64,000 nt of DNA, taken from Parasitella parasitica. Its lineage: Eukaryota; Mucoromycota; Mucoromycetes; Mucorales; Mucoraceae. The stretch covers positions 1 to 64,000 of the forward strand of contig MU619364.1 of assembly GCA_025201805.1 (NCBI GenBank), in the 5' to 3' direction. Each line of letters begins with the position of its first letter. Position 1 is the stretch's first letter. Position numbers and translations under genes: made by a program. Below are positions 34,513 through 46,395 of this stretch, piece by piece. The notes under the pieces were generated by a model. The model made no database searches and was not told the origin of the DNA. It saw only the letters and a program-made list of their open reading frames with translations.

Positions 34513-36474
34513 ATGATCAAGGCTGAGCTTCCACCTGAATTTCTTCAGCAAGTGGCTAGGTACCTATCACAGCAAGATTGCTGCAGCGCCTTGTATGTTT
34601 GCAAATCATGGTTCCGCGCATTTCAAAGGTCAGTCTACAGGAAAATCTACATTGACTCTGACGCACAGCTGCAGAAGCTGCTCGATTCCTTGAGCCGGTC
34701 GTATGAGTTGTATCCGCCAGACTCGTACCATAACGGCCTGGTTATCCGAGAAATCCACTTGATGCGTGAGCAACAAGATACGCTGCCGCGCCCAGCAAGC
34801 CATCAAGACCGCGGACAGCACGTACGTCTGTCTCAAGAAAACTTTGACCTAATGGCAAAGCTATGTCCTGAGCTGGAGGTGCTGGACTTTGACATCGCAG
34901 AGTGGCAGCACATCAAACTGGACCCGACGACGACAAGCCCATGGAAGCACATGCGGCAATGTGCCCCCCTCAACTACTCAGACTTTAGCTCTCCATTTCT
35001 AGCCGCTTTCGACGGCTCGAGGCTATCGCATTTGCACCTGAATCATCGGCCAGAGGATTTGGGCCAGATTGTTGGCAGCTTGAAAAACGTGCCGAATCTG
35101 GAAGACGTTACACTTGAAATGAATGACACTGAAAACGACGCAGCTTCTTCCTTGTCGCTCACCAAATATTTGCAGCAGATGCATGCACAATTACCTCGTC
35201 TAAGGAGCTTCAACTTTATCCGTACAAAAACACCACATCAAGAGTCGTCTGCTCCATTGCACGACCCCCGCTTCTTGGCGGCCTTTACCGAGCCATGTCG
35301 CAACCTGCAATCACTCTCGCTGCACGGACACGTAGACTCTTTCAAGTGGTTCGAGTTCATCAGCTCCAGCTACCCGCAACTGCAGTCTCTGTCCTTGACT
35401 CAACTGACAACCAGTCGCTTTGGCACTAAATGGATGTGGCAGAATGCTCTTGTGCAAATGATCCAGTCGCTGCCACTGCTAAAGTCGCTTACATTAGGGG
35501 GTAAAAACGCGCCGCAGCTGTTCTCAAAGGCCTTTGCGGTGGAGCTTGGAAACCCCACGTGTTCGATCGACAACCTGTACATAGACTTTGAGACGTACCA
35601 AGCAATCGAGTCATGCCAGTTTCTGCTGCTCGTGCAATCGTGCGGTCTCAACCAGCTCAAGTTTTTGAGGCTACGCGTCTGGGAGCAGATCCCAGGCTGG
35701 TCGGGAGTGACGTCGAACCTGTTTCACTGCAAGCAGCTGCAGACGCTGGAGCTCTCGCTGTCAAAGGGCCTGATGGACCAGTTTCCATTCACGCCGTTTC
35801 TTGTGGATCATCTCTTGGGCCATCTACCTCTGCTGGAAAACTTGACATTGGTAGGCGCGAACGTGCAGGTCACGTACAACAACTTTGTCGACCTTGATAA
35901 GGGGTCCTTCAAGCTGCAGAGACTGGAGCTTCGTCAGTCTAAAATCGAAAACCACGAAGCCGTGTTCATGTATCTTTCCACTTGCTGCCCGCGTCTGGAT
36001 ACGTTGCTACTGGAAAAATGCGAGATTGAGAAAAAGAGGCAGCACCAAGCAGTCCTGCCATCATCCACATGGAACGCGTGCTGTATCTCTCTGCCTTACA
36101 ACACAGTCGCTCAAGTCAAGCTGAGCTCCTTTTTGATATATCTCGGCACTGTGCGAAGCAATGATTTTATTGGCGTTGAACTGCTCTGCGAGCAGCAAGG
36201 CTACAGCAGGGTTGTCTGGTGCGAAACTGCTAAATCGGAAAAAGGACAGCAAATTTACCCTTCGTACCGTCTTTGTGAGGACCAAAACAAAGTTGCAGAG
36301 TTGACCGATCTCTACAAGACTCACCACAGCTCGTCATGTCCGTCGTCCCCTCCGAGTCCCATGCCGGGTAATTTCAGCCCTAATATTGGCATTATCACTT
36401 TCAAGTGCAAAGCACTGCTATCTGGCATAGCATTAGATAACTTGATAATATCAGCAAAGCATTTTAACGAGTAA
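34513..36474 (+). CDS. F-box protein with LRR-like repeats
   Basis: Single-exon ORF of 653 aa from the ATG at 34513; six more in-frame codons precede it, but they begin with TTG. Residues 4-45 (ELPPEFLQQVARYLSQQDCC, ALYVCKSWFRAFQRSVYRKI) form an F-box of the usual L-P-x2-hL...CKxW type. The remainder contains irregular leucine-rich repeats (LSHLHLNH, LQSLSLHGH, LQSLSLTQL, LLKSLTLGG, LQTLELSLS, LENLTLVGA), as in substrate receptors of SCF ubiquitin ligases. The family is large in Mucorales, and the target cannot be predicted. GC content in the body is higher than in the neighbours, and no introns are visible. Confidence 0.82.
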   Translation: MIKAELPPEFLQQVARYLSQQDCCSALYVCKSWFRAFQRSVYRKIYIDSDAQLQKLLDSLSRSYELYPPDSYHNGLVIREIHLMREQQDTLPRPASHQDRGQHVRLSQENFDLMAKLCPELEVLDFDIAEWQHIKLDPTTTSPWKHMRQCAPLNYSDFSSPFLAAFDGSRLSHLHLNHRPEDLGQIVGSLKNVPNLEDVTLEMNDTENDAASSLSLTKYLQQMHAQLPRLRSFNFIRTKTPHQESSAPLHDPRFLAAFTEPCRNLQSLSLHGHVDSFKWFEFISSSYPQLQSLSLTQLTTSRFGTKWMWQNALVQMIQSLPLLKSLTLGGKNAPQLFSKAFAVELGNPTCSIDNLYIDFETYQAIESCQFLLLVQSCGLNQLKFLRLRVWEQIPGWSGVTSNLFHCKQLQTLELSLSKGLMDQFPFTPFLVDHLLGHLPLLENLTLVGANVQVTYNNFVDLDKGSFKLQRLELRQSKIENHEAVFMYLSTCCPRLDTLLLEKCEIEKKRQHQAVLPSSTWNACCISLPYNTVAQVKLSSFLIYLGTVRSNDFIGVELLCEQQGYSRVVWCETAKSEKGQQIYPSYRLCEDQNKVAELTDLYKTHHSSSCPSSPPSPMPGNFSPNIGIITFKCKALLSGIALDNLIISAKHFNE

Positions 36475-36487
36475 AAAGTTTTATTGC

Positions 36488-36489
<2 letters not shown>

Positions 36490-36521
<32 letters not shown>
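36490..36521. repeat. (TTA)n microsatellite
   Basis: About eleven TTA/ATT units between the convergent F-box and small secreted protein genes. Confidence 0.9.
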
Positions 36522-36522
<1 letters not shown>

Positions 36523-36525
36523 TTA

Positions 36526-36825
36526 TTAGCAAATAACAGATTTGAAATCTGCTCTTGGCATGCGCATTGTATAATGAGCTGGGACGACGTAAAGAGTCCC
36601 CTTGCAGCCTTCATCCGTCCACATGGCACAATGAGAGCCTCCGCTATTCTTGACATGAGCAGCCTTGAATTGGCTTGGAAAATTTGCGCATCTATGGTCA
36701 GAGCTGAGAACACCTGATCGGGTTTGTTGATCCGATGTGTACAAAATTAATCCATCGCCAGTTGCAAAATAGGCGTAAATATAAGCAGGTAATGCGACTA
36801 GTAAAAACATCAGCTCAAACTTCAT
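36526..36825 (-). CDS. Small secreted Cys-containing protein, beta/gamma-crystallin-like
   Basis: 99 aa from the Met of MKFELMFLLVALPAYIYAYF, chosen over an in-frame Met ten codons upstream because it starts a clean signal peptide. The mature part is about 80 residues with four Cys (HRCANF, SHCAMW, EGCKGT, SVIC at the very end). The pattern of two Cys in the middle and a terminal Cys, with aromatic and Gly spacing, resembles small fungal beta/gamma-crystallin-type secreted proteins; this is a loose resemblance. It is extracellular by inference and may act at the cell surface. It is convergent with the F-box gene across the TTA repeat. Confidence 0.65.
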   Translation of the reverse strand: MKFELMFLLVALPAYIYAYFATGDGLILYTSDQQTRSGVLSSDHRCANFPSQFKAAHVKNSGGSHCAMWTDEGCKGTLYVVPAHYTMRMPRADFKSVIC

Positions 36826-36964
36826 TTTGAAAGCATACGATTGAAATGGTAACAAGTAAAAAAAAAAAAAGAATTGTAATTTATACAGGTGTGTTTGCTT
36901 TATTTATATTTCGAGTGATAATATTTACAGTAGAAAACATGCTACATGGGTTTCTCAATAAAAT

Positions 36965-39900
36965 TTACAATCTGATTTGATGAGACTCTTCGACCACCTT
37001 TGGAGCCCTGTACAAACGCAACAACAAACTGGAACAAACGACGCTTACACTCGATGCAACCATGGCAATGCCTGCAATATAAGGCGGCAATCCTTGGCCG
37101 ACAGCAGGATACAGAATACCAGCAGCAATAGGGATAGCAACCACATTGTATAAAAATGCCCAAAAGAAATTGAACCGAATACGACGGACAACTGTGCGTG
37201 AAACATCATACATTGTCAACAGATCCATCAAGTTGTTTCTGATCAGAACAATACTGGCTGCTTCAATCGCAATGTCAGTAGCAGAACCAACAGAAATACT
37301 ATTGTAGAGTTCAATTTTTTTTTTTTTTTTTAGAAACAATCCATTCTGATCTTTACACATGTCCAACTTACCCAACGTCAGCTTGTGCAAGCGCAGGAGA
37401 ATCGTTGATGCCATCACCGACCATGGCGACAACAGCACGCTCATGTCTCTCAGTGTCTCTTTTCCAGCCTTTGAGAAAAAGCTTGTTTTTATACGGCGCA
37501 CGGACGCCACGGCGCTGCAGATTTCGGATCTTGTCGGCCTTCTGTTCTGGCTTGACCCCGGCCAAGACGAAATCTGCAGGAAGCCCCAATTGTGCGCCAA
37601 TAACGCGCCCAGTGCGTTCATTATCGCCGGTGATCATCCAGACTTCAATGTCGCGCTTGCGCAATTCAGCAATCAAATCGGCAGACTCGGGTCGAGGAAT
37701 ATCAGCAATAGCTAATTGAGAAATCATCATTGTCTGCGAGGCAGCACAGCACAGAGAGCCAGTCGCACAGCTACACACATCACAGGCACATGCATTTTTA
37801 CAGCCATCCTGGTGCGTGATGTCGCTTCCAAAAGGATCTTGATCATTTCCGCTGACAGGGGACGCAGCTACAAGGACAATGGATTGGCCCAGGTTTTGCC
37901 AATCCAACAAGAGACTGCGGCACATCTTGGTTTGGCTAGAGTTTTGATAACGTGCATGATTTTCATCCATCCACTCTTGGTTGCCCAGAAAGACGTTGAG
38001 CGCACGAACATTGCAAAGTTTGCCGGTCAAGTTTGCAGAAATATCGCGGGTCAATGTGATGGTGGCCAATAACCCACGGCCAGGCACTTCTTGAGCGTTG
38101 GTAATCGTAACGCCCTCAAAGACATTAGTAGATTCGTCTTGCTCGTCCTGTTCATCTTCGCGGTCCATCACATCAACATTGTTAGAGATCAGCTCCGTAT
38201 CAGACACGTTTGGGTTAGCCCGCAGTGCACGAACAATGTGCTTTGCCTTCTTTCCAATGGACTTGGACAGTGGATGGTTGCTAGCAGAGCCAACACGACC
38301 AAGGATCTTCCATATGGCAATTCTCTGTTCGCTATTGTTGTCCGCTAATTGCTGCTCAGTCGTTTGGTCAATCCAGCTATGAGTAACAATAGGCTTGCCC
38401 ATGGTCAACGTGCCTGTTTTGTCAAAGGCAACCGTTGTGATTCGATTAGCCATTTCCAAGGCATACCCTCCTCCCTTGACGAGTACGCCGTACTTTGCAG
38501 CAACACCTGTACCAACCATTACAGCTAATGTGTATATGTATGAGTAAAGAACAGTCTATTGTGTTGTTCCCATATATCTTTTACCTGTAGGACTAGCAAG
38601 GCCCAACCCACATGGACATGCAATCACAAGGACAGTAACAGCAAGCATAAGCGAGAAGATAGTCTTGTTCTCGCCCATAGGAACCCACTCGTCTGGGTAT
38701 GCGTTTTTGACGCTCATTACTTCCCATACGATAAATGTCGCCACAGCCAAAAGGATAACCACAGGCACAAATACACTGGAAATGTTGTCAGCCAGCTGTT
38801 CGATAGGAGCTTTGGGCGAAGCTTGGGCATCTTGTACCAACTGGATAATGCGTGAAAGGGTGGTATTAGAGCCAACACGAATTGCACGAATGTAGACGGG
38901 GGCACTAAGATTGATCGTAGCGGTTATGACACTGTCGCCCTCTTTCTTTGTAACAGGAACAGATTCGCCGGTGATCATGGACTCATCAGTAGCTGAGGAT
39001 CCTCTCCAGACTTTGCCGTCACAAGGAATACGACCACCAGCATTGATTTTGAGAATATCGCCCACTTGATTATAACGCATAAATACATAATTTTTTCGCC
39101 ACATCTACATGTGTATAGCAATACATACCTTGAATGTCTGTAGAATCAATCTCTCTCTCTGTAAGAATCTCCTCGCATTCAACAATGGTGTTTTCCTTTT
39201 CAGGATGGCTAGTTTTCGCAGACACAAAATCATCCATACTTGTTCTTGATGCACCCTTGGCAACCTCCACCAAAGTAGCCTTTTCTGGCTGTAGATCCAT
39301 CAGTTTTGTGATAGTTTCCGCAGTCTTACCTTTGGCAAGCGCCTCAAGCCATTTACCAAAGTGGATAAAGGTGATCAAAAGCACAGACGTTTCAAAGTAG
39401 TTTAAGCTGATAGCACCAGCTGTGTGACGAACCATGGAGGCAATCACAGACGCGACGGAGGCAAAATACGCCACAGTAGTACCCATAGCAACTAGGGTTT
39501 CCATGTTGGCAGTATGAGCGTAAACCAGCGACTTGTAAGCCTTTGTGTAGAAGGGCAAACCGAGCCAGAATTGTACTGGTGTGGACAACAAAAACAAGAC
39601 GAGATCGCCAACCGTCAGACCGTGGACAATCTCCTTCATGATAGCTTTATGCACGGGACTTGATCCAGGCAGAGCCATCATAAAAACCATGGAAATCAGT
39701 ACTACAGGAATAGCAAACAGAAGAGACCACAAGAACCTAGCCTTTAGCATCGCAAGCTCCTTATCCATGCTTTCTCTCATCGAAGCCCTTTGTTCTGCGA
39801 TAGTGTTGCCCTGCGTATCTTGAGCCAGTTCAGCCTTGTAGCCAATCTGTTCAATCATCTGAGCCAAGGAGCGTGCACCCACAACGATTGGGTCGTGTTT

Positions 39901-40666
39901 TATAACGGCAGACTTTGCAAGTAAATTGACCTGGCAGCTGACTACACCAGCTAGTTTTATGATGGTTCGTTCGATATTAGCTACACAGGACGAGCATGTC
40001 ATGCCAGTTACTACGAGGTGCGTATTGACAAAGCGGCTGCTTCTGCGGCTTGAGACACTGGCTGCATCATTATCGGTCTGATCATCACTGACTTTGGCAA
40101 TCTTGATGCTCTCAGCAGAGAAACCCAATTGCAGAATAGCTTGGTAAATTCTTTGGCGCGTGATGAGCTTTCCAGTGTACTCAAAACTGGTACGACCGCT
40201 CTCGAGATGGACTTGAATTGATTTGGAACGGATACCGTGTAGTTTGACAAGAGAGGAATGCACTTTGACGATGCAGTTGGCGCAGTACATGCCGGTAATA
40301 ATCATTTCAGCCCTATAAACTGCCGTTGTACCAATAGGTCCAGATTCGGGTGGGGTGTTGGAGATGAACACAACCTTGCTGGCAACGTAGCCCATGTCTT
40401 TGACAGCCTTGATAATCATTTGCTCGTCCAGCATATCGCCATATACAGAAAAAGTTCCACTGTGCGTCAACAGGTTGACTTGCACAGAAGACGGATCAAC
40501 GCCGGGTAGCTTGACAAGACCACGCTCAATCGTTCGTACGCAACTTGCACAGGTCATGCCAGATATTTGAAATACCACTTTATGAGGGGCTGATACTGCT
40601 TGTGTATCAATAGAGATGGTACCCAGAGACACAATTGAATCAGGTCTTTCCGCAGTACCTAGTGGC

Positions 40667-40698
<32 letters not shown>

Positions 40699-41967
40699 AG
40701 CGAGAAGCGCCGCTGGAGGAGTCAGATTGTGGATGATTTGAACATTTTCTATCTCAAATCCTCGCTCTTCGACAGCGTTGTGGATGAGGTCGATATTAGG
40801 GTCGGTGCAGATGAACATGGCCATTTCGGTCTGTATATTGACATACACAGATTCAGGCTCCACATTAGGCAATTCATGCTGCAGTGCGTCGGTTACAGAA
40901 GCAACACAGGAATCACAAGCCATTCCCAAGACACGCATCACCACCTTCCTTTTACCTCCATTTGGACCGTCATTATCATTTGGCCCTTGTAGCATTGACG
41001 AGCTTTCATTCGTAGCTGTTATGGTGATAGAAACTGGCTGGCTGTCGACAGGCGCTGCTAAATCCAGAGATCCTCTTGTCATTCCTGATCTAAAGCGTGG
41101 CTTTCCGTTCAAATCATAGCCAAGCTCCTCAATGACTTGCTGGATCATGCTGGCACTCACTATGCCCCCTTCAAACGAAAACGAGCCTTTTCTGTTCTCC
41201 AAGCTCATCGAAACTGACCCAGGAATAACCCCAGGCAGCTTTTGTAGAGCCTCTGATATGGTCCTGACACAATAAAGACATGTCATTCCAGAAATGGAAA
41301 ATACAGCGGTTTGAGTGCCGTCATTCGAAACTGTTTCCTCTTGTTGCCCTTGCAAGCCAGGATTAAAAGTAACTTGGCCAACGTTGTACCCAAGGTCTTC
41401 AATGGTTTCCCTTATTCTGTCCTTTGTGATGGAGTCATCAGGACTGATAAATTGCATAGTCGCTAGCTCATCGTCCAAGGATACTTGCACAGATCCAGGA
41501 TCAACAAAAGGCAATTCGCAAAGTGCCTTCTCGATAGCACTTGTGCAGTGTGAGCATGTCATTCCCGTAACAGAAGCTGATACAATGAGATTATCACTGC
41601 TGCTACTGCTGCTGTTGATGCCGCTGTTATTATTTGATTTGCTATCTGGTGTTGTAAGGATCGGTGTACCGGCGTCGTATCCTAGATCTTCAATCAGCTC
41701 TGAAATGTCATGCTGTAAATCTGATACGGCCTTGCTGTTCAAATCCTCAAAATAAAAGGATACTAGCGAATCTTGCAAGCTGACATGTATTGTGGATGAA
41801 TTGATCCCGGGAAACCCCTCTAAGGCTTTGGTAATGGTATTGACACAATGCTAAAAAAAAAAGTATAAATGGTGAATATCTCTTTGGGAAGAGTGGCGCT
41901 CTCATGGATATAAACTTACATCACAGGTCATGCCTCCCACTTTGACTTTGACTGAATAATTGCTCAT
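36965..41967 (-). CDS. CCC2: Copper-transporting P1B-type ATPase with seven HMA domains
   Basis: Start MSNYSVKVKVGGMTCD at 41967; an intron splits the first CxxC (CD|HC). Seven metal-binding HMA domains precede the pump: GMTCDHC, GMTCSHC, GMTCLYC, GMACDSC, GMTCASC, GMYCANC, GMTCSSC. A poly-Gln run separates the fourth and fifth. Pump motifs: TGESVPV, the CPC channel in IACPCGLGL, phosphorylation motif DKTGTLT, SNHPLS (usually SEHP), TGDN, GDGINDSPAL and C-terminal membrane helices ending at 36965. Ccc2/ATP7-type pumps move Cu(I) into the Golgi for loading of secreted oxidases. An unusual Cys-rich loop (CKNACACDVCSC, then CC) sits before the TGDN region. Seven HMA domains exceed the two of yeast Ccc2 and six of human ATP7A/B. 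Four or so introns. Confidence 0.95.
37744..37802 (-). other. Cys-rich, metallothionein-like loop within the Cu-ATPase
   Basis: Seven Cys in 20 residues (C-x3-C-x-C-x2-C-x-C-x5-C-C) lie between the VLVAASPVSG strand and the AIADIPRPES strand of the P/N domain region. CxC clusters bind Cu(I) in metallothioneins; a role as an extra regulatory copper site is inference. Confidence 0.8.
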
Positions 41968-43099
41968 TAGTCTATGTAAAATTTATATGTATAAGTGAAA
42001 GAGAAAGATGTCAATGTGATCCCTTAACCCCATCTGCGAACCTTTTATATACATGTCAAAAAAGGCAATCGTGACTCGAGATCACACGAAATGAGCAATT
42101 TCTGCTGCTGCACGCACAAAGTGATCATTCTTGGAAATCATAGGATTTCATGTTTAATACGGCCTGGCTAGTGAGTGCTGTCGGCCACAAAAAGTATCAA
42201 GAGAATGGCTGCTTCTGTTTATTTTTGCTAATATATCCTCTCTCTCATTTGTCTTTCTTTATTCATCACCTATATATGCACTCACAGTAATTCGACCTAA
42301 ATTGGGTTTTGCATTAACTAACAATATTAGACCTTGCTCCTTTGATTACTTTTTTTTTTTTGTAACCACCAATGTCCAATAGCCGGACTACATACCAAAT
42401 TCTTTCACTGCTATATGACAGTACTATGTAAACAAATAAATAAAGAAAAAATTGCATTGCACAAGCTTTTATCAGATGGGTTTATGCATTTAAAGATGAA
42501 TGAATGCTTGACTCTTGTTTTGACAGGTACATGTGGCATGCCACTGGAATCATCATACATCAACGGCCTATATACCGTACTGGACACGTAATGTTGAGCT
42601 TACAAGCAATATTAAAAGCAGAATCTGAGATTCAGGGTCCTTTCCTTTAAATCAAAACCGGAGCATGGACTTGTCTACTAAGTGATCCTGCAATAACAAA
42701 AGGTTTATAGTATATTAGCAGCACACTTCTGAATGATTACTGCAATGCCTTTCTACCTCACATCCTCAATGGATCCAATGCTGCTGCAGATGTTCATAAT
42801 TTTGTCACTGCGGAACTCGAACGAGCGTTGTTTTGCGATCTTATCAAATATGGTAAATCACATTTGTCGTGAAAGCTGCAAGAGCTTTTTGTTTACGTTT
42901 ATATTCAAACTATAAATGGTGGGGCGGAAAAATTGTTTGATTTATTTAAATAGATGATCACTATATGCAAAAAAAAAAAAAAGAAAAAAGTAAAAAGAAA
43001 AGTGGATGGCAGATGTATTTATGTACATGTTGTAGATAATCACCAAATGATGGGTGTTCAAATGAGGAGAATATTTAGGATCCGTAAGTTTGAGTGTGG
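41968..43099. other. Intergenic region upstream of the Cu-ATPase
   Basis: Likely holds the Cu-ATPase promoter near 41970-42060. A short minus-strand open stretch at about 42760-42860 (FDKIAKQRSFEFRSDKIMNI) looks weakly coding, but no start, partner exon or family is evident. Confidence 0.45.
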
Positions 43100-44289
43100 T
43101 TAATCGCCTCCTCCGCCACCTTCATGAGCTTCCTTGCCTTTGACTGCTGCAGCAACATGTAGACCAAATTCAACAGCCGCATTAAAGATGAATTGCCATG
43201 CAAATGAAACGAGGAACAGGAACAAGGTCAAAGCCAATAAAACATAGACAAATTTACCAACTTCATAATCTACCAAATGCAGAGGGTTCCTGTTTAATAG
43301 CTTTTCAGCACCTGCAATGTATCCCACCCTGGCCAAGCAGTCGATGCCGAAAAAGAAGATGTAAGCTCCCACAAACGAACTTGTAAACAACATGATCGGG
43401 CGATGTGCAAAGTACACAACAATCGTAAATGCCAATGCCATGCCAGCCAAGAAGCAAGATCTTCCAATTAGCTATAGAGTCAACAAGAACAATCGTTAAT
43501 ACCTGTTATCGCTTCACTACGTACAATTAGCGACTTACATGGACAATCAATAAATCACTCCTCCATGTGCAGATGTACACTGCAAAAAGAAAACCGCCAA
43601 AGGCTAGAGGCTAGTGTTAGTAACAAAGTCGTTTGAATATGGGTTATCATCATATACCAGCACTAAGATACATGGCGATAGTCCAAAGAAGATAATAAGC
43701 AATCGCTCCAACGATACCGACGCCCACGGGAACGACAATCATGGTGATAGAGTCTCGGCTGTATCCCGCCTCTGGCCTGAGGTTTGCCAGTGCTATCCAA
43801 GTCATAGACCCGAGTGTCAGCAATCCCATGATAGCAAACATAACCTTGGCCAAACGGAACCCCATTGCAGCTAAAAATAACCCTAATACGATCAGGATCG
43901 CACCCAGCGATGCCATCTGAGGAGAAATTCCAGACTCTGTTCCGTAAACAGCAGCTAGCCGACAGTTTCATTTAGTTCAAACAATGAAATAAAGCAGTAG
44001 CAAAACAGCACTTACTATACCAAGCGGCTCCTCCAACCGCAATGACCATTGGCGCTGTATTTCCAGAGCCCTTGCCATCCGAGTGAGGCTTCCCTGTTGG
44101 TTTTGATGTCGATCTGGTTGTTTTTGTCGAGGTTGTCTTTGATCCGACGTTATGAAACTCGTTTACATCATTGTCCTCTTGCCGTCTAACAACCGCAATT
44201 GATGTTGGTGTGGGGTGCGAATCAATTGAGACGACAAGGAATAGCGCAATAACTGCACAGAAAAATGTCCATTTGATGAAACCTTTCAT
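43100..44289 (-). CDS. DUF4203/TMEM198-like multi-pass membrane protein with signal peptide
   Basis: Exon 1 encodes a signal peptide (MKGFIKWTFFCAVIALFLVV) and a Thr/Ser/Lys-rich extracellular stretch, ending GGAAWY at an intron near 44014. Later exons give about seven membrane helices: SLGAILIVLGLFLAAMGFRL, VMFAIMGLLTLGSMTWIAL, ITMIVVPVGVGIVGAIAYYL, FGGFLFAVYICTWRSDLLI, GMALAFTIVVYFAHRPIMLF, SFVGAYIFFFGIDCLARVGY and VYVLLALTLFLFLVSFAWQF. The Gly-rich helices with a duplicated G-x3-G pattern match the DUF4203/TMEM198 fold of fungal surface membrane proteins of unknown function. A (GA)n tract (44311-44332) lies in its leader. Confidence 0.75.
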
Positions 44290-44310
44290 TTTTCCAGCGA
44301 AAAAACAAAA

Positions 44311-44332
44311 GAGAGAGAGAGAGAGAGAGAGT
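44311..44332. repeat. (GA)11 microsatellite
   Basis: Eleven GA repeats just upstream of the DUF4203-like gene's start codon (minus strand), probably in its 5' UTR or promoter. Confidence 0.9.
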
Positions 44333-46184
44333 GGAAAAGAAAGGAAGAACGTTTTACTTGAAGATCATAGTTGACTTTGAAGGAAGCCCCCTTTTATACA
44401 CTGCAGCGTATATAAAAGGTATGTGGTACATAAACAACCTAATTATAGTAAACTGCTATAAACATCAGGGAATAAGAAAAGAGAATCTCGGGATTGCACC
44501 CATTTTCACTAAGAATAGATACATGGTGATTTACCCTTTGGTTTTTCTTCTCCAAGAACCGGCTAGTAAAGAACTGGAAATTCCGAGTTGGGATTATATT
44601 GCATATATATACGCCATAACAACAACAAATAGAGACGTAAAACGTTTATGATGGAATCGTCGTCTACCTGTTTCAACAAGGAAATGTCGCCAGCAGTATT
44701 ACTTTGTGTCCATATGTTTACGACACACATGGACATGCAATTGCATTAATAAAATACATATAATATTCAGAAGCTATATTTGAAGAAATAATCCTCCAGA
44801 TGGAGACTAGTGCGCCCCATGGCCTTCAAATTCAGGTTTTGATCTGTCATGTATTGCAGCCTTATGGTTTTCATTGTGGCTTTGATTCTATTTGTTTTAG
44901 TAACAAAGCTATCAGACTTGCGGCTCCTTCCTTGCCGTGTTCTTGGAATAAAGACAGGCGAGATCATCAACTGACAAAGGTTACTCAGAGAACAAAAATT
45001 GCCACATTTCACTCAAAAGAAGGCGTACTAAAAATCATTGACTAGTTTAGAAAACGTAAGAATTGAAACATACTGCATACAGATCTTGTAGAGTACGGTT
45101 ACTACAGAAGCACAAACATTTGCTTACTTTTGCTCTCCTTCTATACTTCTTTGGAGCGTCTCTTTATCCATCTGGATTTATAAGTAGATTGTGAAGATTT
45201 TTTGTCTTGCAAAATGGCAAATTTTTTCGTCTTTTGAAAATAAAAGCATCAGTATAAGCTGGTGTACAATGCAGGCTAGAGTGTAGGCAACAGTGTGAAA
45301 GTGTGCAATTACTAGTTTGGATTTTCTGGTCTCTGCAAAAGTTTAGCCACAAAATACAACGGTTACCTAAGCGAAGGTTGAAGAAGTGGTACCTTTGGAA
45401 GCCGAGGCAAAGGCAGCAAGTATTGTATTAAGCACAACGTACATCCAAATAATGCGGTTTTTTCTCCCGCGTCAATAAAGGTAACAGTGAAAACCATGAA
45501 CTGAGATTTGTCTAGAATCAAAGACATAATAGAAATAATCAAGTTGTAGACCTCAAACGTAAGCTCAGTTGATGCAGTGGACGACACGCAAGGTAACCTA
45601 CGCCCAAGCACCTTTTTGCAGAAAACGACAACGTGAGATGCTTAATTGTAGACAGGGTCAATATCAGTAATTGCACCTAGTGTGTATGCTGGATCTTAAG
45701 CTCACTTCAAGTAATTTAGGATAATGAGAATACACAATCACACTTGACATTGACGATGTCAGTTTTATATGTAATGTTGTGTTTTACTTTAAAAGATAGA
45801 ATCAGCTTTTAGCTTTTACGAAAATACGTATATACGTATATGAATTAGGAAAAAAAAAAAAAAAAAAGGCGCCTATGTAGATAAATATTGGCATGATGTG
45901 CTCTAAACCCAAATAGTTTTTCGCCATTTCTCTGTTGATCCTGAATTGCAGCTGTATGGTATCATAATGTTTCCTTGTCCCAGCCACGCTTACAAAGTAG
46001 ATGTGAAACTACTCAAGTAGCATTGGACGTATAAATTTTCTAAATATTCTCTTTCAATTCTTTTGAGGACGATGTTTTTGACGCAACATTTATGATGAAT
46101 GAATCATGCTGCATTCATTGATGCCAGCATTATTGGTGCTCCAAGAATTAAGAAGTGGGGTTTTTTGACTGTGTTTGTTGGATG
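44333..46184. other. Intergenic region left of IR2, no confident gene
   Basis: A minus-strand stretch (45363-45611, ELTFEVYNLIISIMSLILDK, then CTLCLIQYLLPLP) and another near 45870-45987 (HYDTIQLQFRINREMAKNYL) look weakly protein-like but lack joinable exons or a recognisable family. They may be remnants of a gene broken by element activity. Confidence 0.4.
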
Positions 46185-46395
46185 TACTGTTTTTTGAATA
46201 TGAGTTTGCGTTGAGATAAAAATTTATTTGCGCTGACATTAAAAGAATATTTACGTCAAGGTAAAAATAGTTTTGCGTTGCTTAGTAATAAATTTTGCGC
46301 CAAGAAATTAGAAAAAAAATATATAAAATAACCTAAAATATCGTAAAGGTTTCAACTCCTTTTTTCTTTTATTTAGTTTGAATATTAGAACAAAC

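Noticed and set aside
38556-39104. Separate short P-type ATPase gene
   Set aside because: It is one exon of the single copper ATPase gene; introns split the ORFs.
41315-41755. 146-aa plus-strand ORF
   Set aside because: Antisense of the HMA-domain exons.
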